Source: Calditrichota bacterium
GTDB lineage: Bacteria; CLD3
Direction: 5' to 3'
Assembly: GCA_008501735.1 (NCBI GenBank)
Contig: QQUF01000028.1
Coordinates: forward strand, 93,813 to 157,812
DNA: 64,000 nt
The notes under the pieces were generated by a model that was given only the letters and a program-made list of their open reading frames with translations, did not search any database and was not told the origin of the DNA. The translations under genes and the position numbers were made by a program. Below are positions 1-8,594 of the stretch, in pieces (within the stretch, counting starts at the first letter, position 1; every line of letters begins with the position of its first letter).

Positions 1-11
1 AAATTTTAAAA

Positions 12-1238
12 ATGATTTTAATTTTCATTTTAGCCTTTGGAGTAATTTGTACGCCTCTTTTTGCACAAGACTTTGCAAATCTAAGTCTGCAAGAAGCATT
101 TCAAATTGCACTCGAAGGCAACAAAAATATTCTCTCACGGAGAGAAAATATTAACATTAAAAAAGGCGAATTTTGGTCTAAGATTTCTCTACCAAATCCC
201 GAAATCAGCTGGGAATTTGAAGAAATCCCAAAAGGTGAGCCTTTCAAAAATTACGGAAATCAAAGATTCGCAATCACTCAAGAATTTGAATTTCCAACCA
301 ACTACTTTTTGAAAGCAAAAGCCTTAAACTCTGGAATTTTGGTTGCTGAAATCGAAACTAAAGCCGAAGAAAACAACCTCAAAAATGAAGTAATGAAAAC
401 TTACTTTGAAGTTGTCCTTTCATCGGAACTCAATAAATTGGCAAGGCAGAATTTTGTCCAAACAACAAAGTTCTACGAAAATGTTAAGAAGTTGGAAGAG
501 TTCGGCGAAACTGACAAACTTTCTGTTTTGAAAGCGAAAGTCAAAAAATCAATTGCCCAAAACGAACTTGAATCCTCAATTCAAGACTCAATTTTTATCA
601 CAAAAAGATTCTTGAACTTGCTCGGAATCAGCTCTGAAAAAATAAATTCATTGAAACTTACTGATTCTCTTGAATCGAGTTCAAACTCTTACTCAAACAA
701 AGTTGAAGGTCTTGCAACAAATCCACTTTTGCAACTCACAAAACTTGAGAAAGGTTCAGCCAAAATTGACAAATGGCTAACTTACAGTGAGATTTTACCA
801 AACTTTTCATTTTCCTACTTTCAGGATAAAACAGAAAATTCGGAAAAATTTTGGGGAGTTGAGTTAGGAATTTCAGTTCCAATTTGGCTAATCGGCTACA
901 AAGGAAACATTCAACAAGCAAAGGCAAAATTAAGACAAGCAAAGTTCAACAAAGAATTTGTAGAACTAAACTTGAAGAATGAGTTTTGGGAAGTCGAATC
1001 ACAGCTTGAAAAAGCCAAAAAACAAACCGAACTTTTCAAAAACGAAATTCTCTTAGAGGCAAAAGAAGCGTTTCGAGTAGCCGAAAAAAGCTACCAAGAA
1101 GGTGAAATCGGATTTTTAGATTTTTTCGATTCACAGCAACTTTTGATTGAAGTTCAAAAAGAATACTTAACCGCACAATTTGATTACCAAGTCGCAAAAG
1201 CTGATTTACTCACCTTAATCGGCTTCCAACAAAACTAA
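12..1238 (+). CDS. TolC/CzcC-family outer membrane efflux channel
   Basis: Outer-membrane component of a tripartite RND exporter; it should form the trimeric channel through which metal ions leave the periplasm. The 408-residue protein has an N-terminal signal peptide (about residues 1-18, ending near Phe-Ala-Gln) and two outer-membrane-efflux helical halves (about 25-210 and 230-405) rich in Glu/Lys heptads. It is followed after 11 bases by the adaptor and then by the pump, so the operon order is CzcC-CzcB-CzcA-like. The frame is open to the left edge and no ribosome site is visible before the ATG at 12, so the true start may lie slightly outside the window. The family is clear; the substrate metal cannot be read from the sequence. 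Confidence 0.88.
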   Translation: MILIFILAFGVICTPLFAQDFANLSLQEAFQIALEGNKNILSRRENINIKKGEFWSKISLPNPEISWEFEEIPKGEPFKNYGNQRFAITQEFEFPTNYFLKAKALNSGILVAEIETKAEENNLKNEVMKTYFEVVLSSELNKLARQNFVQTTKFYENVKKLEEFGETDKLSVLKAKVKKSIAQNELESSIQDSIFITKRFLNLLGISSEKINSLKLTDSLESSSNSYSNKVEGLATNPLLQLTKLEKGSAKIDKWLTYSEILPNFSFSYFQDKTENSEKFWGVELGISVPIWLIGYKGNIQQAKAKLRQAKFNKEFVELNLKNEFWEVESQLEKAKKQTELFKNEILLEAKEAFRVAEKSYQEGEIGFLDFFDSQQLLIEVQKEYLTAQFDYQVAKADLLTLIGFQQN

Positions 1239-1249
1239 AAGAGGACAAA

Positions 1250-2464
1250 ATGAAAATAAAATTTATTTGCCTAATTCTTGCTTTAGGCTTAACAAGTTTG
1301 ATTTTTTCTGAAAATGGACACGATGACCACGAAGGACACGACCACGACAATCACAGCAAAAACGAAGAATCTCACGACGACCACAGTGGACACGGACACG
1401 ACGAACACGAAGAAGATTTAAAACTTTCTCCGAAAATTATCGGCGAAATCGGACTCACAGTAGAAACCGTTACGAAAAAAAATATTGGTGAAACAGTTGC
1501 CGCAAAAGGTAAAATTGTTACAAATCCAAATAATTTTGCAAAAATCGGCTCTTTGATTTCGGGCAGAGTTGCAAAAATTCATTCAAAACTCGGCGATTTT
1601 GTGAAAAAAGGCGACGTTCTTTTTGAAATCGAAAGCACCGAAATTGTTGGCGTAATTTCAGATTTCATTTCTTCAAAAAGCGAGCTTGAAGTTGCAAAAA
1701 CAAACTTTGAACGTTTGCAAAATCTGAAAAAATCTGAAATCGGCTCAGCTAAAAACTTACTCGAAGCAAAGGCTCAATTTGAAATCGCTTCCGCAAAGTT
1801 CAAAGCTGCTGACCTTGTAATTCACACAATCGGTTTTACAGACAAAGATTTAGATGAAATTTTTGAATCCGATTCACACTCAAAAGTTTTGTTTAAAATT
1901 CGTGCTTCGATTACAGGAGAAATTTCATTTTCAGATATTAAACTCGGACAATTTATTTCCGAAGAAGTTACTGTTTTTGAAATTACTAACTACTCAAAAA
2001 TTTGGGTTGAAGTCTCGCTTTTTGAAAAGGATTTCGGAAAAGTCCAAAACGGTAACAAAGTCGAAGTCAAACTTCCAATGCGAAATTCAATTTTGGGCGG
2101 AAAAATCATTCGCATTGGAAAAACACTTTCGGAAATTGACAGAACGATTCCTTTACTCGTTGAACTTGAGAAGCCTCAAGGTTTGATTGTGAATTCCTTT
2201 GTTGAGGTAAATCTTTTTTCAAATTCAAAGCTGACACTTGCAGTTCCAAACCAATCACTTCAATTTGAAGGTGGCGAAAATTTTGTTTTTGTAGAAGAAG
2301 AGCCTAACAAATTTGAAAGAAAAGCTGTTTTTCTTGGGCAGAAATTTGACAATTACACGGAAATTCTTTCAGGTTTGACTGAAAACGACAAAATTGTTGT
2401 TGAAGGAAGTTTTTACCTAAAATCAAAACTTGCAGGCGAAAACATTGGCGGACACAGCCACTAA
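1250..2464 (+). CDS. RND efflux periplasmic adaptor with His-rich N-terminus (CzcB-like)
   Basis: Membrane-fusion (HlyD/CzcB-type) adaptor linking the inner-membrane pump to the outer-membrane channel. A signal peptide (about 1-20) is followed by a striking His/Asp/Glu-rich segment (about 24-56, repeats of the type GHDDH and GHDH) and the protein ends GHSH; such tracts typically bind Zn, Co, Ni or Cu. Barrel-sandwich/biotinyl-like and alpha-hairpin regions occupy about 90-250 and the beta-barrel and membrane-proximal domains follow. The start is well supported by AAGAGGAC eight bases upstream of ATG 1250. The His tract argues for a transition-metal substrate; which one is unknown. Confidence 0.9.
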   Translation: MKIKFICLILALGLTSLIFSENGHDDHEGHDHDNHSKNEESHDDHSGHGHDEHEEDLKLSPKIIGEIGLTVETVTKKNIGETVAAKGKIVTNPNNFAKIGSLISGRVAKIHSKLGDFVKKGDVLFEIESTEIVGVISDFISSKSELEVAKTNFERLQNLKKSEIGSAKNLLEAKAQFEIASAKFKAADLVIHTIGFTDKDLDEIFESDSHSKVLFKIRASITGEISFSDIKLGQFISEEVTVFEITNYSKIWVEVSLFEKDFGKVQNGNKVEVKLPMRNSILGGKIIRIGKTLSEIDRTIPLLVELEKPQGLIVNSFVEVNLFSNSKLTLAVPNQSLQFEGGENFVFVEEEPNKFERKAVFLGQKFDNYTEILSGLTENDKIVVEGSFYLKSKLAGENIGGHSH

Positions 2465-2476
2465 AGGAGAATTAAA

Positions 2477-5400
2477 ATGATTAACAAAATCATAGAATTT
2501 TCAGTTCGCCAAAAACTTTTGATAATTTTGGCACTGATTTTCTTTATCGGTTGGGGAATTGATTCTTACAGGAAAATTCCGATTGACGCTTTTCCTGACG
2601 TAACAAACAACCAAGTTCAAATTCTCACAACAATCAATGGTTTCTCGCCACTCGAAGTTGAAAAACTCATCACTTACCCGATTGAAGTTGAAATGAGTTC
2701 GATTCCGGGTTTAGTCGAAAATCGCTCAATTTCACAGTTTGGGCTTTCGGCAATCACGCTTGTTTTTGAAGACGAAATTGACATTTACTGGGCAAGACAG
2801 CAGATTCTCGAAAAATTAATCGTCGTTGGCGAAGAACTTCCCGAAGGAGCAGAAGTCGAAATGGGACCTGTTTCGACTGGACTTGGAGAAATTTACCAAT
2901 ACACTTTGGAATCAGAATCTTTGTCGCCGATGGAATTGCGAGAAATTCAAGATTGGGTAATCGCTCCTGTTTTGCGTTCCGTAAAAGGCGTTGTCGAAGT
3001 CAACAGCTTTGGTGGCTTTGTGAAGCAGTTTCACATCGTTTTGAACCCAACTTCAATGCAGAATTTCGACGTTACTTTAGACGAAATTTGGGAGTCGGTA
3101 GAAAACAATAATTCAAACGCAGGTGGAAATTACATCGAAAAGAACTTCGAGCAGTACGTTGTTCGTGGAATCGGTTTAATCGAAAAAATCTCTGACATCG
3201 AAAACATTGTTGTAAAAACTGAAAACGGAATTCCTGTAAAAATCTCTGACGTTGCCGAAGTGAAAATCGAAGCACAAGTTCGCTACGGAGCAGCAACAAA
3301 AGACGGAAAAGGTGAAGCAGTTGCAGGAATAATTATGATGCTGAAAGGCGAAAGTGGAAAAAATGTTGTTCTGCGAGTCAAAGAAGCGTTTAAAACTTTA
3401 GAAAACTCATTGCCCAAAGACTTAAAAATCGTTCCTTACTACGACAGAATTGAACTTGTTGACAAAGCAATTTCAACCGTTACAAATGCTTTGGTGATTG
3501 GTGGGATTCTGGTTGTTTTAATTTTGATTCTATTTTTGGGAAATTTCGGAAGTTCGTTAATTGTGTCTCTTGTGCTTCCTATTTCGGTCTTGCTAAGTTT
3601 TATTGTAATGAAAATGATTGGACTTTCCTCAAACCTGATGAGTCTTGGAGGTCTTGCAATCGGAATCGGAATGATGGTTGATGGAGGCGTTGTTGTAATC
3701 GAAAACATTAACCGATTGATTCAAGAGAACAAGACAAAAGTTACAAAAGAATCTTTTGCAAAACTTGTAATTCGTGGTGCGGAAGAAGTTGGAAGACCTT
3801 CATTTTTCGCTGTTCTTGTTGTCATTACGGTTTTCATTCCACTTTTCACTTTGGAAGGTTTGGAAGGAAAAATGTTCACTCCACTCGCAATAACAATCAG
3901 CGTTGCTTTGCTAATTTCCTTACTTTTGTCTCTGACAATGGTTCCTGCTTTTGCAACATTTTTATCGAAAAAGCAATCAAGTGAAAAGTCAAACCCACTT
4001 TTAAGTTTTGCAAAATCAATTTACGAGCCGATTTTAAATTTTGCTTTAAACAAAAAAGGCTTAACAGTTGGAATTTCAGCAATAATTTTTGCACTTTCGG
4101 CTTTCCTTTTCAGCCGCTTAGGAACAGAATTTGTGCCTCCTTTGGAAGAAGGTTCGATTGCTGTTCAGGCTTTCAGACTTCCAAGTATTTCCACAAAAGG
4201 TTCGGTTGAAATTTGTAACCTAATCGAAAAAAGAATCAAAGAAATTCCTGAAATTACAACTGTTGTTTCGCGGACAGGAAGAGCGGAAGTTGCAACTGAC
4301 CCAATGTTACCGAGCATTTCTGACATTTACGTGATGATGAAACCGCTTGAAGAATGGCGAGAAGGTTACACGAAAAAAATGATTGTCAACGAAATGCGTG
4401 AGAAGTTGGAAGAAATTCCGGGAGTTCTTTACAGTTTCAGCCAACCGATTGCACTAAGAGTTGACGAATTAATTTCTGGAGTAAAATCCCAACTTGCAGT
4501 AAAAATCTTTGGTGAAGACAGTGAAGTGATGAATGAAATTGCTGAACAAATCATCAAAGAACTTCAAGAGATGAAAGGCACACAAGATGCAAAAGTTGAA
4601 CAAACAACAGGTTTTGGTTACTTACAAATTAAAATCAATCGCGAAGCTTTAGGTCGTTACGGATTGAATGTTAAAGAAATTCAAGAATACATTTCAATCG
4701 GAATTGGCGGTGAAACTGTTTCAACTCTTTACGACGGTGAAAAGAAATTTGACATTGTTGTTCGTTTGGAAGAAAGCCAAAGAAACACACTGAAAGCGAT
4801 TTCGAACATTTTGGTTTCAACTCCACAAGGTTACAGGTTGCCACTTTCAACTTTTGCCGAAGTTTACTTTGAAGACGGACCTTCTCAAGTCAGCCGTGAA
4901 AATGGAAAACGTAAAGTTACAGTTGAACTTAACGTTGAAGGTGTTGACATCGGAACTTTCGTTGAAGCTGCACAAACAAAGCTAAAAACTATTTCGCTTC
5001 CAACTGGTTACTACTTAAAATGGGGCGGACAATTTGAAAATCAACAAAGAGCGAATGAAAGATTAAAATTAATTCTGCCATTTACTCTGGTACTGATTTT
5101 CGTCTTACTTTTTATAACTTTTGGCTCAATTAAGAATTCCGCACTTGTTCTTTTGAATTTACCATTTTCTCTGGTTGGTGGAGTTTTGGGAGTTTGGCTT
5201 TGGGATATTTATCTTTCAGTTCCAACTTCCGTCGGTTTCATCGCAGTAATTGGAACGGCAGTTCAAAATGGAATTGTAATGGTTAGTTTCATCAACGAAC
5301 ATCGTGAAAAGGGTCACTCAGGTTTAGACGCAATAAAAATTAGTTCAATGCTAAGACTAAGACCGATTTTAATGACTTCACTCACAACAATTTTAGGATT

Positions 5401-5545
5401 GATTCCTTTGTTACTTGCAACAGGAATTGGCTCTGAAATCCAGCAACCTTTGGCAATTGTGGTTGTCGGAGGATTGGTAACTTCAACATTTTCAACTTTA
5501 GTAATTTTACCAAGTCTCTACTCTTGGTTTGAAAAAGCGAAATGA
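2477..5545 (+). CDS. Heavy-metal efflux RND pump (CzcA/CusA family)
   Basis: Proton-driven inner-membrane RND transporter of 1022 residues, the usual family length. The first transmembrane helix lies at about 13-30 and two blocks of helices at about 335-545 and 865-1020 flank large periplasmic porter domains. The TM4 signature reads AIGIGMMVDGGVVVIEN, which keeps the Asp and Glu used for proton translocation in heavy-metal RND pumps. The motif is closer to the AIG-type than to the DFG-type subfamily, but this does not settle the ion. AAGGAGA precedes the start. It is the third gene of the operon; a REP hairpin followed by a T-run begins 7 bases after the stop and probably also terminates transcription. 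Confidence 0.93.
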   Translation: MINKIIEFSVRQKLLIILALIFFIGWGIDSYRKIPIDAFPDVTNNQVQILTTINGFSPLEVEKLITYPIEVEMSSIPGLVENRSISQFGLSAITLVFEDEIDIYWARQQILEKLIVVGEELPEGAEVEMGPVSTGLGEIYQYTLESESLSPMELREIQDWVIAPVLRSVKGVVEVNSFGGFVKQFHIVLNPTSMQNFDVTLDEIWESVENNNSNAGGNYIEKNFEQYVVRGIGLIEKISDIENIVVKTENGIPVKISDVAEVKIEAQVRYGAATKDGKGEAVAGIIMMLKGESGKNVVLRVKEAFKTLENSLPKDLKIVPYYDRIELVDKAISTVTNALVIGGILVVLILILFLGNFGSSLIVSLVLPISVLLSFIVMKMIGLSSNLMSLGGLAIGIGMMVDGGVVVIENINRLIQENKTKVTKESFAKLVIRGAEEVGRPSFFAVLVVITVFIPLFTLEGLEGKMFTPLAITISVALLISLLLSLTMVPAFATFLSKKQSSEKSNPLLSFAKSIYEPILNFALNKKGLTVGISAIIFALSAFLFSRLGTEFVPPLEEGSIAVQAFRLPSISTKGSVEICNLIEKRIKEIPEITTVVSRTGRAEVATDPMLPSISDIYVMMKPLEEWREGYTKKMIVNEMREKLEEIPGVLYSFSQPIALRVDELISGVKSQLAVKIFGEDSEVMNEIAEQIIKELQEMKGTQDAKVEQTTGFGYLQIKINREALGRYGLNVKEIQEYISIGIGGETVSTLYDGEKKFDIVVRLEESQRNTLKAISNILVSTPQGYRLPLSTFAEVYFEDGPSQVSRENGKRKVTVELNVEGVDIGTFVEAAQTKLKTISLPTGYYLKWGGQFENQQRANERLKLILPFTLVLIFVLLFITFGSIKNSALVLLNLPFSLVGGVLGVWLWDIYLSVPTSVGFIAVIGTAVQNGIVMVSFINEHREKGHSGLDAIKISSMLRLRPILMTSLTTILGLIPLLLATGIGSEIQQPLAIVVVGGLVTSTFSTLVILPSLYSWFEKAK

Positions 5546-5551
5546 TTTTCT

Positions 5552-5637
5552 GTAGAGACGCACGGCGGTGCGTCTCTTTTTTTTGTATATTTATTTTTAT
5601 ATTTTAAATTTTTAAACGCACAACCGTGCGTCTCTAC
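5552..5637. repeat. 5' inverted pair of REP elements (BIME-like) upstream of the RAYT gene
   Basis: Two REP-like palindromes face each other. Element 1 (5552-5576, + orientation) has GTAG, then stem AGACGCAC, loop GGCG, stem GTGCGTCT. Element 2 (5616-5637) reads in the opposite direction: ACGCAC, loop AACC, GTGCGT, then CTCTAC, so its GTAG lies on the minus strand. A GTAG tetranucleotide 5' of a GC-rich hairpin is the hallmark of REPs processed by RAYT transposases. Such GC-rich 25-mers stand out sharply in this AT-rich DNA. Confidence 0.9.
5555..5584 (+). terminator. Rho-independent terminator formed by REP element 1
   Basis: A perfect 9-bp stem (GAGACGCAC / GTGCGTCTC, loop GGCG) is followed directly by a T-run, starting 10 bases after the stop of the RND pump gene. 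This is the textbook intrinsic-terminator layout, so the mobile REP seems to double as the operon terminator. Function is inferred from structure. Confidence 0.7.
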
Positions 5638-5660
5638 AATATTTTGAGGAAAATTTATAA

Positions 5661-6197
5661 ATGGAAAAATATAAAAATAAATATCGTGTAAAATCTGCGA
5701 GAGCAACTTGGGCAAACTATGATGAAAATGGTTTTTATTTCATAACAATTTGTTCGATTGGACATCAAAATTTGTTTGGTGAAATTCAAAAAGATGAAAT
5801 GATTTTGTCTAAGATTGGTGAAATTGTTTCAGAAGAATGGTACAAATCTTTTGAAATTCGTTCTGAATTATTTTGCGAGGCTTTTGTTGTTATGCCGAAT
5901 CACATTCACGGGATTTTGCGGATTTTACAAAACGAAAAGACGCACCGCCGTGCGTCTCTACAGAAGGAAATTGGAGTTGCTTACCGAGCACCGAAATCGA
6001 TTTCTTCTTTTGTTGCAGGTTTCAAATCTTCGGCTACTAAAAAAATTAACAGACACAGAAATTCATTTGGTTTAGCAGTTTGGCAAACGCGATTTCACGA
6101 CCATATTATCAGAAACCCCGAAGAACTTCACCGAATCAAAAATTACATTTTAGAAAATCCCAAAAGATGGAATAAAGATAAATTCTACACTCCGTAG
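5661..6197 (+). CDS. REP-associated tyrosine transposase (RAYT, TnpA_REP family)
   Basis: Y1 transposase of the HUH superfamily, 178 residues. The metal-binding HUH motif is His81-Ile-His83 within MPNHIHG, and the likely catalytic tyrosine is Tyr162 in NYILENP, the characteristic RAYT C-terminal signature. Residues 93-101 (KTHRRASLQ) are encoded by a REP element in the reading frame, between the HUH motif and the C-terminal helix. The stop codon TAG is itself part of the GTAG of the next REP. The enzyme should cut and rejoin single-stranded REP DNA. All signature residues are present and the frame is intact, so activity is plausible. The start at 5661 is preceded by GAGGAAAA about 10 bases upstream. 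Confidence 0.92.
   Translation: MEKYKNKYRVKSARATWANYDENGFYFITICSIGHQNLFGEIQKDEMILSKIGEIVSEEWYKSFEIRSELFCEAFVVMPNHIHGILRILQNEKTHRRASLQKEIGVAYRAPKSISSFVAGFKSSATKKINRHRNSFGLAVWQTRFHDHIIRNPEELHRIKNYILENPKRWNKDKFYTP
5938..5961 (-). repeat. REP element inside the RAYT coding sequence
   Basis: Stem AGACGCAC, loop CGCC, stem GTGCGTCT, then CTAC; GTAG therefore lies on the minus strand. It is read through in frame as KTHRRASLQ (residues 93-101). Sequence identity with the flanking REPs is nearly complete. Confidence 0.9.
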
Positions 6198-6269
6198 AGA
6201 CGCACCGCCGTGCGTCTTTGATATTTTTACAAAAACATTATTTTTAGACGTACCGCCGTGCGTCTCTAC
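6194..6269. repeat. 3' inverted pair of REP elements downstream of the RAYT gene
   Basis: Element 4 (6194-6217, + orientation): GTAG, stem AGACGCAC, loop CGCC, stem GTGCGTCT; its GTAG contains the TAG stop of the transposase. Element 5 (6246-6269, minus orientation): AGACGTAC, loop CGCC, GTGCGTCT, CTAC, with one stem base changed to a G:T pair. Arrangement and spacing mirror the 5' pair. Confidence 0.9.
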
Positions 6270-6275
6270 AAGAAT

Positions 6276-7424
6276 TCAAAAACAAAATTTCCCCAGAACG
6301 ACAGGACGATTTGCACCTGTGATTTCGGGTAAGTTAGAAGGATTCCCGAAAAGACTTTCATTTCCAAGAACTGCGAATGAAACTGCTTCTTTTGCTTCAA
6401 GTGAAAAACCTAATTCATCGGCGGTTTTGACAGGAATTTTTCCGAGTAAATTTCTGAGGTCATAAAGCAAAGTTGGGTTCAAAGCTCCACCTCCTGAAAT
6501 GAAAACTTCATCAGGTGGAAAAGGAAGGTAATTCAAATAAGATGAACTAATCGACCAAGCGACGAAGTAAACTAAAGTTCTAACAAAATCGATAAAATTA
6601 TCCACGTTGTAACAAACTATGAAATCGTGTACAAACTCTTTTCCAAAATCTTCTCTACCACAGGACTTTGGTAGTTTCTGCGAAAAGTAAGGATTCCCAA
6701 CCATAAATTCAATCCACTTAAAACGAACTCCGCCTTGCATCGAAATTTTTCCGTCTTTATCAAATTTTAATTCACCATTCGTTGCCAAAGAAACTGCTTC
6801 GTCGATGATTGCGTTTCCTGGTCCTGTGTCGAAAGCGATAATTTTTTCTTCTTCGCTGACAGGTAAAAAAGTCAAATTTGACATTCCACCGATATTTTGT
6901 AAAACGCGATTTTTGAAAGGGTGTGAGAACAAAAGTTTGTCAACAAAAGGAACAAGAGGAGCTCCTGAACCTCCAGCAGAAATGTCTCTAACTCGAAAAT
7001 CCGAAATCACGGGAACACCAAAAGTTTCTGCCAAAACCGATGCTTCTCCGATTTGTAAAGTAGAATGTTGGTGAATGTGGTAAATCGTTTGTCCGTGAGA
7101 AGCGATTAAATCCAACTCGTCAAACGGAAATTTTTTCTCTTTCAAAAAGTCTTGAATGAAACTCGCCCAAACTCTCGAAATTGTAAAATTTAACCTACAA
7201 ATTTGTTCGGAAGTTCCTTCAAAGGCTTTATGAATTTGCTTTTTTGTGAACTCGTCGTACTCGTAAGTTGAAAATTCCAAAAGCTCAATTTTAGTGGAAA
7301 TCCCTTTTCCAGAAACTTTGCAAAGTGCGATGTCAAGACCGTCAACCGAAGTTCCTGACATCAAACCCAAAATTATTCTTGAATCTTTTTTCCTTAGAAA
7401 AGAAATTTTCTCAAACCAATCCAC
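6276..7424 (-). CDS. anmK: Anhydro-N-acetylmuramic acid kinase
   Basis: Cytoplasmic kinase that hydrolyses and phosphorylates 1,6-anhydro-MurNAc to MurNAc-6-phosphate during recycling of cell-wall murein. The phosphate-binding signature LGLMSGTSVDGLDIAL (about 19-34) is typical, followed by SHGQTIYH, the DTGPGN motif and the late ISGGGALNP loop of the ASKHA fold. Length 382 is normal. The start codon is GTG at 7424, preceded by AGG in the end of the upstream VWA gene; the two genes are 5 bases apart and co-oriented. No murQ-like gene is seen nearby. Confidence 0.93.
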   Translation of the reverse strand: MDWFEKISFLRKKDSRIILGLMSGTSVDGLDIALCKVSGKGISTKIELLEFSTYEYDEFTKKQIHKAFEGTSEQICRLNFTISRVWASFIQDFLKEKKFPFDELDLIASHGQTIYHIHQHSTLQIGEASVLAETFGVPVISDFRVRDISAGGSGAPLVPFVDKLLFSHPFKNRVLQNIGGMSNLTFLPVSEEEKIIAFDTGPGNAIIDEAVSLATNGELKFDKDGKISMQGGVRFKWIEFMVGNPYFSQKLPKSCGREDFGKEFVHDFIVCYNVDNFIDFVRTLVYFVAWSISSSYLNYLPFPPDEVFISGGGALNPTLLYDLRNLLGKIPVKTADELGFSLEAKEAVSFAVLGNESLFGNPSNLPEITGANRPVVLGKFCF

Positions 7425-7429
7425 GAAAT

Positions 7430-8521
7430 TTACCTAAGTCTTTTTTTACGATTTTTGATGTAGTCAACCAAAAGAAATTCACCAAGTTTGTTGAGTTGTG
7501 AGAAGTAGGCTCTTCCTTTGTTTATTTGCGTCAGTTTGTTTACAAAATCCACGAGAACTTTGTCGCGAGCAATCATAAAAGTTGTGATTGTAATTTTGCT
7601 TTTCCGGCACATCACTGCTTCGTCAAGAGTTCGATTTACAATCTTTCTGTCTAAGCCAAAAGGGTTTTTGTAAATTTTCATTCCTTCTTTGATTGCCGAA
7701 GGTTTTCCGTCAGTAATCATCACAATTTGTTTGTTGTCGTTTTTCTTAGACTTGAGAATTTTCTGTGCTAACTGCAAACCTGCTTTTGTGTTTGTGTGAA
7801 AAGGTCCAACACTCAGATAAGGAATTTCTTCGATTTTGAGTTCAAAAGCCTCGTCGCCAAAAGCAATCACATTCACACTGTCTTTTGGAAATTTTCTGCG
7901 AATCAGTTCTGCCAAAGCCATTGCAACCGTTTTTGCAGGAGTAATCCTGTCTTCTCCGTAAAGAATCATCGAATGGCTGATGTCAATCATCAAAACTGTT
8001 GAGCAAGTCGTTTGGTGTTCAGTTTCATAAACTTCAAAATCATCTTCCGAAAGTGAAAATTTGTCCAAACCTGCTCTGCTGATTGCATTGTTAATTGTTT
8101 GGGTAAAATCAATGTTTGAAGGTGAATCACCAAAATTGAATTTCCGAGTTGAGTTGTCTCTTTCGATTCCTTTTCCTGAAAAAGGTGTTTCGTGTGAGCC
8201 AAATTGTTTTTTGTCCATATTGGAAAAAATATCTCGCAAGGAATCTTCGCGAATCTTTTTGTTACCTTTTGAAGTCAATCCCAGAACATCATTATTTTCT
8301 TTAATCATTCCTTGTTTCTTTAGGTCTTCAATGAAATCACCCATCGAAAGCCCTTCGCCCAAAACTCCATATTTTTTGTCAATTTGAGTTAGCCAATTTA
8401 GTGCTTCGTTCACGTCTCCACTTGTCGCAATCAAAAGTTTGCGGAACAAGTCCATTAGCTGGTCGAAGTTCGTTGCACTTAGGTCTTGGTTTTCAATGTA
8501 TTTTGTAAATTTGTATCGCAT
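7430..8521 (-). CDS. VWA-domain protein
   Basis: Cytoplasmic-looking protein whose C-terminal half is a von Willebrand A domain: the MIDAS motif DISHSM lies near residue 185 and a second metal-site segment reads MITDGKPS. No signal peptide or membrane helix is seen. The N-terminal half is helical and not recognised. I chose ATG 8521 (product starts MRYKFTKYI) over the ATG 33 bases upstream because AAAGAAAG lies before it. It immediately precedes anmK on the same strand, but a functional link is not evident. In other bacteria such VWA proteins often partner with a MoxR AAA ATPase, which is absent here. Confidence 0.8.
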   Translation of the reverse strand: MRYKFTKYIENQDLSATNFDQLMDLFRKLLIATSGDVNEALNWLTQIDKKYGVLGEGLSMGDFIEDLKKQGMIKENNDVLGLTSKGNKKIREDSLRDIFSNMDKKQFGSHETPFSGKGIERDNSTRKFNFGDSPSNIDFTQTINNAISRAGLDKFSLSEDDFEVYETEHQTTCSTVLMIDISHSMILYGEDRITPAKTVAMALAELIRRKFPKDSVNVIAFGDEAFELKIEEIPYLSVGPFHTNTKAGLQLAQKILKSKKNDNKQIVMITDGKPSAIKEGMKIYKNPFGLDRKIVNRTLDEAVMCRKSKITITTFMIARDKVLVDFVNKLTQINKGRAYFSQLNKLGEFLLVDYIKNRKKRLR

Positions 8522-8594
8522 TGTTTGACTTTCTTTTTTTTGTAAATTAAGCATTCAGATTTTTTTTACAAACAAATTTTGTTTACAAACATTT

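Larger units (their letters stand above)
5552..6269 (+). mobile_element. RAYT/REP unit (transposase gene plus four flanking and one internal REP)
   Basis: Composite unit: an inverted REP pair (5552-5637), the RAYT gene (5661-6197) with a REP inside the reading frame (5938-5961), and a second inverted REP pair (6194-6269) whose GTAG supplies the stop codon. This matches the known organisation in which RAYTs sit between inverted REPs that they cleave at GTAG. The unit sits between convergent genes (RND operon and anmK). No target-site duplication was identified. Confidence 0.82.
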
